This document shows, piece by piece, positions 26,149 to 33,442 of a stretch of DNA of 64,000 nt. The notes under the pieces were generated by a model, which saw nothing but the letters and a program-made list of their open reading frames with translations, searched no databases and had not been told where the DNA came from. Source of the stretch: Symmachiella dynata (lineage in GTDB: Bacteria > Planctomycetota > Planctomycetia > Planctomycetales > Planctomycetaceae); contig NZ_CP036276.1 of the NCBI RefSeq assembly GCF_007747995.1, positions 4,951,001 through 5,015,000 of the forward strand, written 5' to 3'. A program made the position numbers and the translations under genes. Each line of letters opens with the position of its first letter. Within the stretch, counting starts at the first letter, position 1.

Positions 26149-27876
26149 CTATCGTTCACCAAGACCAGCGTCGAGTTCAGAGTCAAATGGCAGATCGTCA
26201 AGATTCTCGACGTATTCCAAGGGATCAAACGGCAGGTTCTTCAATGAAGCCGGGGGCTGCGAGAGAGCCTTGACTTCTGGGGGCGCGTTCTCAATACCGG
26301 TGAAAGGCACACCGTGCTTTTCGGTCTGATCCGGGTAACGCTTTTTCCATAACTCGTGCCGTACCCGCATGCGGTTGAAAGGGCTCTTGAGATGGATGAG
26401 ATTGACAAGCATGGGCGACTTTTCACGCGGATCCGAAGGTAAGAAAAAGAAACCGGCCGGAATACCGCTTGCCTCACCGATCGGGTCGGATGAAATCCAA
26501 TGCCGCTTAAAGTTTCCCTTAACCGTTGCGCCGAGATTGGGGCCGGCGTAAATGAATACATAATCCCGGCGGCTGTGCGTGTCGCCGTTCAACAACAGCG
26601 CCGTTTGATCAATGCCATCAACGATGCGGTCGGTCGTGATGTGTTGTGTGGCGCCGCCAAGACGGGCAAACGTTGTAAACAAGTCCGTCTCGTGCAGAAT
26701 GTCACCCGCCAAACCTGGCTGGATCGTGCCGGGCCACCAAGCTTGAGCAGGGACCCGCACTCCCCCTTCCAGGAAGTCCCCCTTGCCTCCGCGGAAAATT
26801 GTCTCCGCAAAACCGCAACCAGGGGGCGGATTATGCGCCATTGGCCCGTTATCGGCCATCGCCACCACGAGAGTGTTCTCGGCAATGCCGAGTTCATTTA
26901 TCTTGGCGAGCAACTTGCCAATAAATGGATCGATGTTGCCCTCAAGGCCATCCTGTAACAAGCTCCTCGCCACAGAAAACTTATCAGGTTGCGGCAAAAA
27001 GGATGCCATATTGGGCCAGTTAGCGACATAAAACGGCTGACCTTTCTTCGCATTGCGTTCGATAAATTCGAGCGTCCGTCGCTGCGCTTCTGGATCAATC
27101 TTCATGTAATTGTCGTGACTATTGTCGCCCCACTGCCGTGTCGCTCCGCCCTTGGTGCCTTCAGCAATTTGCACCCAGCCTTTGGTGACGAACGTGTCGT
27201 CCAATTTGTAGGGATCATTCGGCAACATGTCCTCAAACAACCCGATCGTCGCATTGCCGGCTTCGCCCTTGCGGGTCCACAACGACAAGATCTGGTTGTA
27301 ACAGGTGAAAAACGCCTCATCGAATCCTTGGTTGTGCGGATAGCTTTCCTCAATGTCGCCCAAGTGCCATTTTCCATGAAAGGCCGTGGCATAGCCCGCT
27401 TGGGAGAGGACTTCAGCAATCGTAAGTTCTTCACCGCGCAGCCCGTGCATTTCGCGAAGCATGCCGATGTTGTACATCGCATTGCGGACCGGATGTCGAC
27501 CCGTCATGCAAGCCGCCCGACTGGGCGTGCAACCGACTTCCGTGTACATCCTTGTGAACATCAGCCCTTGGCGGGCCATTTCGTTCAGATTGGGCGTTTT
27601 CAATCCGCGAACCATTTGAATTGCGGGAATCCCCACGTCGCCGTAGGCGGTGTCGTCCCACATAACGTGAACGATGTTCGGCGGCCGGCCATGTTTCTTA
27701 CGTAATTCTGCCAAACGAGCATCCAGCCCCTCATCCTCGGCTGCCCATTTGCGTCCGTTTTGCGCCTCGAGTACGTAGTACTCCGCGTCATGAACGATGT
27801 GATCCTGGGCATAGACAACAGCCGTCCCTAGCCCCAAGCACTGAATGAGTGCCGCAAATACTGCGATCCGGAACAT
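26149..27876 (-). CDS. exported formylglycine-dependent sulfatase
   Basis: A 575-residue type I sulfatase with a signal peptide (1-23, cleavage at VYA). Asp74 and Asp75 (WDDTAYGD) begin the calcium site and the FGly motif CTPSRAACMTGRHP has Cys116 as the residue oxidised to formylglycine; FHGKWHLGD and ADNGPMAHN complete the active site. It hydrolyses sulfate esters in the periplasm or outside the cell. A very good Shine-Dalgarno (ggaggaggcagtag before ATG) suggests strong translation. It heads the minus-strand set and is divergent from an AraC-type gene at 28015. A formylglycine-generating enzyme is not in the window. Substrate cannot be assigned. Confidence 0.95.
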   Translation of the reverse strand: MFRIAVFAALIQCLGLGTAVVYAQDHIVHDAEYYVLEAQNGRKWAAEDEGLDARLAELRKKHGRPPNIVHVMWDDTAYGDVGIPAIQMVRGLKTPNLNEMARQGLMFTRMYTEVGCTPSRAACMTGRHPVRNAMYNIGMLREMHGLRGEELTIAEVLSQAGYATAFHGKWHLGDIEESYPHNQGFDEAFFTCYNQILSLWTRKGEAGNATIGLFEDMLPNDPYKLDDTFVTKGWVQIAEGTKGGATRQWGDNSHDNYMKIDPEAQRRTLEFIERNAKKGQPFYVANWPNMASFLPQPDKFSVARSLLQDGLEGNIDPFIGKLLAKINELGIAENTLVVAMADNGPMAHNPPPGCGFAETIFRGGKGDFLEGGVRVPAQAWWPGTIQPGLAGDILHETDLFTTFARLGGATQHITTDRIVDGIDQTALLLNGDTHSRRDYVFIYAGPNLGATVKGNFKRHWISSDPIGEASGIPAGFFFLPSDPREKSPMLVNLIHLKSPFNRMRVRHELWKKRYPDQTEKHGVPFTGIENAPPEVKALSQPPASLKNLPFDPLEYVENLDDLPFDSELDAGLGER

Positions 27877-28014
27877 CTACTGCCTCCTCCAAAATATCGA
27901 CAAAAACCAAGTATTTTCCCGTGTGATTTCTAGATCATGTTATAGTGAGGCAAAGAGCGCCGACATCAAAAAACCGCAACGCGAGTAAATCACGGCAGTT
28001 TCGATAGGGCGATC

Positions 28015-28983
28015 ATGGTCGAGCCGCAGCAGTTTTTCATTCACCGAATCTTCGATGACTTTGACGAATTGACGGAGGAGGCTCGACATTGGGACCTCGA
28101 CTTTCGCCAACTTGAAAACGGCAATTTCCGCGGCCGATTGTTGCAATTCTCGACGAACCAAACAGTTCTCGCACACGCGCGATTCAATCGAACCTTGTTA
28201 CAGCAAGGCACTCCCCCAGCAGGCATGCGCACCTTTGCCATCCCATCGCGTCGGCATCGATGTTTCCAATGGCGAAGACACACAATCTCGGATAATGATG
28301 TGTTGATTTTCCCCGCTGGCGGAGAACTTCATAGTATTTCGCGCGCTGACTTTGAAATCTTTACCTACTCCTTCACAGAGGAACAGCTGGAACAAATTTG
28401 CAGAGAACTCGAAATCCCGGAATTTCTGGAATCACTGAACGGTGCCGAAGTCGTAACGTGTCCTCCTGTGCAGATTGCCCACGTGCGTGCCAAATTGTCG
28501 AGACTCTGCAACTTCGTCGAAGCGTATCCGGATCGTTTGAGTTGCTCTTTTGTAAGGTATGAGATGGAGCACGAATTGCTGGGCGATCTCGTCAAGTTGA
28601 TCGCGGCATCGCGTTCGTCATCAAAATGCGATGCACCGGGTCGACGGAAACGTGCAATCAAACAGGTGGAAGACTATGTTTTTCAGCACAGCAACCAACC
28701 TGTCATGGTCGATGAGTTGTGCCAAGCTGCCCAGGTCAGCGAGCGGACTTTGGAATATGCATTTCGTGAGCATTACGGCATGACTCCCAAGGCGTTCGTC
28801 AAAGCAATACGGCTCAACGGTGTCCGGCGGGAATTGCGGTCGCAAATTTGTAAACTCAAGAAGATCAACGACATCGCCGGCCAATGGGGATTCTGGCACA
28901 TGGGCCAATTCGCAGCCGACTACCGCCGATTGTTCTCTGAACTCCCCTCAGCAACACTCCGGCGCCGACGTAGCGGAGGGTGA
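28015..28983 (+). CDS. AraC family transcriptional regulator (EutR-like)
   Basis: A 322-residue regulator. The first 200 residues form a sensor domain with no recognised ligand signature; residues about 215-315 contain two AraC helix-turn-helix motifs, the second reading INDIAGQWGFWHMGQFAADY, characteristic of the EutR-like subgroup. It is divergent from the sulfatase gene across 138 bases, so it most likely activates the sulfatase/phosphatase/substrate-binding set and perhaps the symporter downstream. A possible -10, TATAGT, lies at 27941-27946 in the shared promoter region. The effector is unknown. Confidence 0.88.
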   Translation: MVEPQQFFIHRIFDDFDELTEEARHWDLDFRQLENGNFRGRLLQFSTNQTVLAHARFNRTLLQQGTPPAGMRTFAIPSRRHRCFQWRRHTISDNDVLIFPAGGELHSISRADFEIFTYSFTEEQLEQICRELEIPEFLESLNGAEVVTCPPVQIAHVRAKLSRLCNFVEAYPDRLSCSFVRYEMEHELLGDLVKLIAASRSSSKCDAPGRRKRAIKQVEDYVFQHSNQPVMVDELCQAAQVSERTLEYAFREHYGMTPKAFVKAIRLNGVRRELRSQICKLKKINDIAGQWGFWHMGQFAADYRRLFSELPSATLRRRRSGG

Positions 28984-29067
28984 CGACGAAGGTTTCGCCC
29001 GCAATTGAATTCGCGTAGGCTGGTGTGGCAGATTTCAAATGCCTCCGCCACATATCAGGAACACCGC

Positions 29068-30924
29068 ATGCCTGCAGCCGCTGCCGTCAATCTCGCTATT
29101 GTCGTCGCCTACCTCTTCGCGATGCTCGGGGTCGGTATGTGGCTGACGCGGTATGTGCGTAGCGAGGATGACTATTTCATTGCCGGGCGGTCGCTGAATC
29201 GTTGGGCGATTTGTGGGTCGGTGATGGCGACCAATGTGGCCGCTGTCTATCTCGTCGGGCCGGCAGGGCGGGCTTATTCCGGCGGAGCGGCACTGCTGCT
29301 GATGGCTTGGACCGGCAATATGTTGGCGGCGATTAGTGCGGTCACGTTCTTGCCGCGATTTCGCCGGTTGGGAATCACCACGCTGTCGGAATTGCTCCAG
29401 CGGCGTTACGGCTCTGGAATTGCGATGGCCATATCGTGCATGTGGATGTTGTTTTATGCGCTGTTCAGTGGCGTGACGATGCTGACCTGCGCCACGGTAC
29501 TAACAGGTGCGTTCGGGGGCGGCGAATATTTCGAAAGAGTGCTGATCGGCGTCGCTGCTGTGGTGATCATGTATTGCTTGTTCAGTGGGTTGTTGGCGGT
29601 TGTCTACACCGATTTGTTGCAGGCCTTTTTGATCATCCTAGGAGCAGTGATCTTATTGCCTTTGGGACTCAAGGCGGGCGGCGGGATTGAGGTGCTGTTT
29701 GATCCGGCGAAGATCGCTCCCGAAAAATGGCTAATGTGGCGGCCCGCCGGACAGCCGGATGATTACCTGACGATGTTGATGTTGCTCGTGCTCGGCTTGC
29801 CGTATTGGTTTACGTCGCAATACATGCTGCAGAGGAGCTTCGCCGGACGGAACGTCGAAGAGGCGAGCAAGGGGCTGCTGTGGGCGGCGCTGCTCACTGG
29901 GCCGTTGACGCTGTGTTACATCGTGCCGGTGATGGTGGCGGGAGTGAATCCGGAACTGCAACCGCCGACCGGTTCGGCCGACTCGGTTTTGCCGATGCTG
30001 GTGCAGAAACTGATGCCGATTGGATTGGGCGGGATCTTTTTGGCGGCGCTCGTGGCGGCTTCGAACTCGACTGCTTCGAGCTACCTTAACAGTCTGGCGA
30101 CATTGTTCGAACGTGACCTGTATCGCCCCGCTAATCCGGATCGCTCGACAAAACACTATCTGCTTGTCGGCCGTGTCGTGACGATGTTGGCCGGCGGCAT
30201 GGGGTTGGTCTATGCTGTGCTGTGTCACCGCTCGGAAATGAATCTTCTGGACTCCGCCTGGATGATCGGTAGCATTTTCCAACCGGCCATTTTTGTGGTC
30301 ATCGCCGGTGCACTCTTTTTCCGTCGCGGCACAACGGCCGGAGCCTGGGCCTGTCTGGTAATTGGCATCGGCTATGCGGCGGTTGGAGCGTTTGGTGGCT
30401 GGGCGGCGATTGGTGATGCGCTGCAGCTGAGTCATTGGCCCATCTTCGCCTGGGACCACACCAAGGCGCCGACCCGCGCGCTGGTCGGAATGCCTTTGAG
30501 CGGCGCCGTGTTGATTCTCGTTAGCTTATGCACCGCAAAATGGGCCTCCGATGAAAACCGGGCAGCGGAGCATGCGGTCTGGTTAAATCGCATGCGGTTT
30601 ACACCCGGCGATTGGACCCCGCGTCGGCGTGCGGGGTTTGGCATGGGAGTGGTTTGCTTATTAGGCATGATCGTGGCGGCCATTTTTGATCGCGACCTAC
30701 CGAAGCCGTGGAACGTGCCCATTTTTCTGGGTCTGCTGAGCGGATTTGTCGCGGGCGTGTTATTGGCAGCGGGCCGATTTCTGCCGGCCGAGGAAACCGA
30801 GATGCACACCCGCGCCGCAATCGAAGATTCCCGCTTCGCCCGTTACCTCGCCACCGGCTGGACCTGGGCAGCGGTGTATACGGTGGCAATAGTGTTGGTG
30901 GTCGTGTTGTATTTCACAGGGTAA
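29068..30924 (+). CDS. sodium:solute symporter family protein
   Basis: A membrane protein of about 618 residues with roughly 13 transmembrane helices. The ATG at 29068 is chosen because agga precedes it and it starts directly before helix 1 (VNLAIVVAYLFAMLGVGMW); the open frame begins at 29005. It has the SSS-family Na+ site region (SNSTASSYLNSLATLFERD) and DDYFIAGRSL near the N-terminus. Substrates of the family include sugars, amino acids and carboxylates. It lies 84 bases after the AraC gene on the same strand. A degraded copy of its 3' end is present at 31348-31445. Confidence 0.9.
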   Translation: MPAAAAVNLAIVVAYLFAMLGVGMWLTRYVRSEDDYFIAGRSLNRWAICGSVMATNVAAVYLVGPAGRAYSGGAALLLMAWTGNMLAAISAVTFLPRFRRLGITTLSELLQRRYGSGIAMAISCMWMLFYALFSGVTMLTCATVLTGAFGGGEYFERVLIGVAAVVIMYCLFSGLLAVVYTDLLQAFLIILGAVILLPLGLKAGGGIEVLFDPAKIAPEKWLMWRPAGQPDDYLTMLMLLVLGLPYWFTSQYMLQRSFAGRNVEEASKGLLWAALLTGPLTLCYIVPVMVAGVNPELQPPTGSADSVLPMLVQKLMPIGLGGIFLAALVAASNSTASSYLNSLATLFERDLYRPANPDRSTKHYLLVGRVVTMLAGGMGLVYAVLCHRSEMNLLDSAWMIGSIFQPAIFVVIAGALFFRRGTTAGAWACLVIGIGYAAVGAFGGWAAIGDALQLSHWPIFAWDHTKAPTRALVGMPLSGAVLILVSLCTAKWASDENRAAEHAVWLNRMRFTPGDWTPRRRAGFGMGVVCLLGMIVAAIFDRDLPKPWNVPIFLGLLSGFVAGVLLAAGRFLPAEETEMHTRAAIEDSRFARYLATGWTWAAVYTVAIVLVVVLYFTG

Positions 30925-30948
30925 GACTTACCTGGAATTCGCAAATAC

Positions 30949-31233
30949 TTAGAAGATGCAAGCGAATTCAGTATTTCGGTAATAGAATCCGGCTTTGTAT
31001 TCCACCAATTCCGTTTCGCCACCTAACCACGCCTCAAGATATCGGTCGTAAAAACTGTCGAACGTTGGATATTTCTCGCCCGGAAGCACGAGTGGTTCAT
31101 ACAACGGATCAAGCCAACCAGAAACCTCTAGGTTGACATATCCCTCTGCATAAAATCGCGCGTAGGGCCCCGCCGACAAAGGGTAGGTCATTGCCAAACA
31201 CAGAATCGCGAGCAGTCCATAACGCCATTTCAT
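30949..31233 (-). CDS. small exported hypothetical protein
   Basis: A 94-residue protein starting at ATG 31233, chosen for the upstream aggag and because it directly begins a signal peptide (MKWRYGLLAILCLAMTYPLSA). The remainder is aromatic and acidic (DSFYDRYLEAW, YKAGFYYRN) with no recognised domain. It is on the opposite strand between the symporter and the symporter remnant, as if inserted or left over from rearrangement. I do not recognise the family. Real gene likely but unproven. Confidence 0.55.
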   Translation of the reverse strand: MKWRYGLLAILCLAMTYPLSAGPYARFYAEGYVNLEVSGWLDPLYEPLVLPGEKYPTFDSFYDRYLEAWLGGETELVEYKAGFYYRNTEFACIF

Positions 31234-31347
31234 CGCAGGTGCTCCTGTAGTAGAGACGTCTCTACGATATCGACTTGAAGTGAATCGTGCGAGAGAAGTT
31301 TTGTCAGTGAGCGAGCAGGCCTCTTTACTGCACGTCAATGCGAGCCG

Positions 31348-31445
31348 TCAGCCTATGTACCGCAAAATGGGCCTCGGATGAAAGCCGGGCAGCGGTGTAT
31401 GCCGTGGCAATGGTGTTGGTGGTGGCTTTGTACGTGTTATTGTAG
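31348..31445 (+). pseudogene. remnant of the 3' end of a sodium:solute symporter gene
   Basis: This stretch repeats two separate parts of the intact symporter. It reads SLCTAKWASDESRAA then VYAVAMVLVVALYVLL-stop; in the intact gene the same pieces (SLCTAKWASDENRAA, and AVYTVAIVLVVVLYFTG-stop) are 306 bases apart. The join falls on gggcagcgg, a nine-base sequence present in the intact gene at 30560-30568 and 30866-30874. So an ancestral copy lost 306 bases (102 codons, in frame) by recombination between short direct repeats, and also lost its 5' part. DNA identity over the first 46 bases is about 90 percent. No start codon support; not expected to be functional. Confidence 0.8.
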
Positions 31446-31545
31446 GGTGCGTTCGGTAATGCGGCTTACCCTCCCGATGTTGCGTACTCGTTTGGAACCG
31501 CGTTTAATAACGTTCGCATCTTTCTCACCCCCAGGAGCCAAAACG

Positions 31546-32664
31546 ATGACCACTACCGGACAAGTCGCCGCGTTTACCGGAGTGCGCAAGCCGTTTGCGC
31601 TGCGGGAATACCCGGTCCCTGCACCGGCGGCTGGGGCGGTGCTCGTTAAGGTGCGGATGGCGAATGTCTGTGGCAGCGACCTGCATATTTGGCGGGGGGA
31701 ATACGATGTCTCTCGCGGGCATACGGAACCGTTTTGCCTTTCCATTGGGCATGAAATGACCGGAGAAGTCGCTGAGTTGGGCGAGGGGGTGACGCATGAC
31801 TCGGCGGGGCAACCACTCGCGGTCGGGGATCGTATTGTCTATCAGTACTTCTGTCCCTGTGGCCGTTGTCGCAGTTGTTTGCGGCGCAGTACGCCGCGTT
31901 GCTCCGAGGCGCTGCGGTATCGTTATCCACCGGATGAGTATCCGCACTTCAACGCCGCCTATGGGCAATACTATTACCTGAATCCCGGCCAAGCGGTTTT
32001 CAAGGTTCCGGCGAATGTGTCGGACGATTTGGCTGGTCCGGCGAACTGTGCGCTAGCGCAAGTTATCGAGGCCTTTCGTCGCGGCCGTGTTGGTTTGGGC
32101 GATCATGTTGTGATTCAAGGGGCGGGAGGATTGGGCATTAACGCCGTGGCTGTCGCTCGGGAAATGGGTGTCGCGCAGATTATTGTCATCGACGGCATCG
32201 AGTCACGGTTAGAGCTCGCCCGCGCGTTTGGTGCGGACGAGACCTTGTTGCTTGCCGACTATCCGCACCCCGACGACCGTGTGCGGCGCGTAAGGGAATT
32301 GACCGACGGGTGGGGGGCGGATGCGGTGTTGGAGGTTTCGGGCTTGCCGGCGGTGGTTCCCGAAGGATTGGCCATGCTGGCCCAAGGGGGCACGTATTTA
32401 GAGGTCGGCAATATCAATCAAGGCAAGCAGGTCGAAATCGATCCGTCGGTATTGGTGCATGGCGGCAAGTCGCTGTTGGGCATCATGTGGTATGATCCGG
32501 ACTGCTTGAAAGCAGCTCTCGACCTATTGAGCACCAAGGCCGACGTCTATCCGTTTGAGCAGATTTTGTCACATCACTATCCACTGAAACATATCGACCA
32601 AGCCTTTGCCGACCAAGACAGCGGCAGCGTTCAGCGTGCGGCGTTGTTGCCCTGGGCGGATTGA
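31546..32664 (+). CDS. zinc-dependent alcohol dehydrogenase family protein
   Basis: A medium-chain dehydrogenase of 372 residues starting at ATG 31546, preceded by ccaggagcc. Catalytic zinc ligands Cys42 and His69-Glu70 (GHEMTGEV) are present, as are the four structural-zinc cysteines in CPCGRCRSC plus Cys119. The Rossmann motif is GAGGLG in VIQGAGGLGINAVA, followed by VIDGIESRLELA, with Asp at the end of beta 2 indicating NAD+ rather than NADP+. Likely a polyol or sugar-alcohol dehydrogenase; the neighbouring symporter may supply the substrate. The plus-strand symporter remnant just upstream hints at a former symporter-dehydrogenase operon. Confidence 0.92.
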   Translation: MTTTGQVAAFTGVRKPFALREYPVPAPAAGAVLVKVRMANVCGSDLHIWRGEYDVSRGHTEPFCLSIGHEMTGEVAELGEGVTHDSAGQPLAVGDRIVYQYFCPCGRCRSCLRRSTPRCSEALRYRYPPDEYPHFNAAYGQYYYLNPGQAVFKVPANVSDDLAGPANCALAQVIEAFRRGRVGLGDHVVIQGAGGLGINAVAVAREMGVAQIIVIDGIESRLELARAFGADETLLLADYPHPDDRVRRVRELTDGWGADAVLEVSGLPAVVPEGLAMLAQGGTYLEVGNINQGKQVEIDPSVLVHGGKSLLGIMWYDPDCLKAALDLLSTKADVYPFEQILSHHYPLKHIDQAFADQDSGSVQRAALLPWAD

Positions 32665-32705
32665 TTTTGAGAGTATCAGAGACACTTGCCACGAGGACTG
32701 CGAGC

Positions 32706-32746
32706 TTTTGCGACCTTAGCGGCTTTGCGTGAGGTTTTCTTTTTTT
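32706..32746. repeat. CTTTGCG-type intergenic repeat
   Basis: The text ttttgcgaccttagcggctt followed by tgcgtgagg and a T-rich tail matches a short intergenic repeat I know from several unrelated phyla (cttNgcgNctttgcgtgag). Only one copy is seen in this window. The T-rich end may help end transcription after the dehydrogenase gene. Confidence 0.5.
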
Positions 32747-32817
32747 AATGACTTTTTGTCCTACCAAGAAAGGTGCGTCGCGGCGCACCCGACAATTGAC
32801 GATTACGGAACCGAATT

Positions 32818-33138
32818 GTGAATGAACCGACTGAGACGTTGACGTTGGCGGAATTGCAGCAACTCATCCAACGGATGTATTCCTCGAAGGATGAAGCGCG
32901 GGGGGTTGATGGGACCTTTATGTGGCTGATGGAGGAGGTAGGCGAGTTGGCGGCGTCGCTGCGTGAGGGGACTCCGGCCGAAACGGCGGCGGAATTCGCC
33001 GATGTGCTGGCTTGGCTGGCGACGATTGCCAATGTGGCCGGCATCGACCTGCAGCGAGCGGTGTTGGAGAAATATGGCCGTGGTTGCCCCGGCTGCGGGG
33101 CGATGGTTTGTGCCTGCGACACGGCGGAAAAGCCGTAA
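32818..33138 (+). CDS. MazG-like nucleotide pyrophosphohydrolase
   Basis: A 106-residue cytoplasmic protein starting with GTG at 32818. The MazG motif is complete: Glu39-Glu40-x-x-Glu43 (EEVGEL) and, after 15 residues, Glu59-x-x-Asp62 (EFAD), which bind magnesium for hydrolysis of nucleoside triphosphates to monophosphates. The C-terminus adds four cysteines (90, 93, 98, 100 in CPGCGAMVCAC), a small zinc-knuckle-like tail not found in the classic enzyme. It probably removes non-canonical nucleotides. Stands alone between the dehydrogenase and the membrane protein. Confidence 0.88.
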   Translation: MNEPTETLTLAELQQLIQRMYSSKDEARGVDGTFMWLMEEVGELAASLREGTPAETAAEFADVLAWLATIANVAGIDLQRAVLEKYGRGCPGCGAMVCACDTAEKP

Positions 33139-33442
33139 CAGCGGCCTTTTGTGCCCATTTTTTGCAAAAAAACGCGCCAGGCGCCCCCGGCTGGCCAATT
33201 TCGGGCGTAGAACCGTTGTCGGGACTTCCGCTTTGGTTTGCCAGATCGCTAGGATGAGGCCTATTCGGCGGCGGGCACCCTTGGGAAACGGCTGGGGTCG
33301 ATTCGGTAATTTGGCCCCCAGCGGTTGGTTGTGTCCGTTTTGTCTGCCAAAACATCTCACTACAATACGAAATCCTGCGAATCAGCGTCGCTGCTGAGAA
33401 GCGGCATTTCTTGTTTCTCCTACTAACGACGGCATACCAAAA

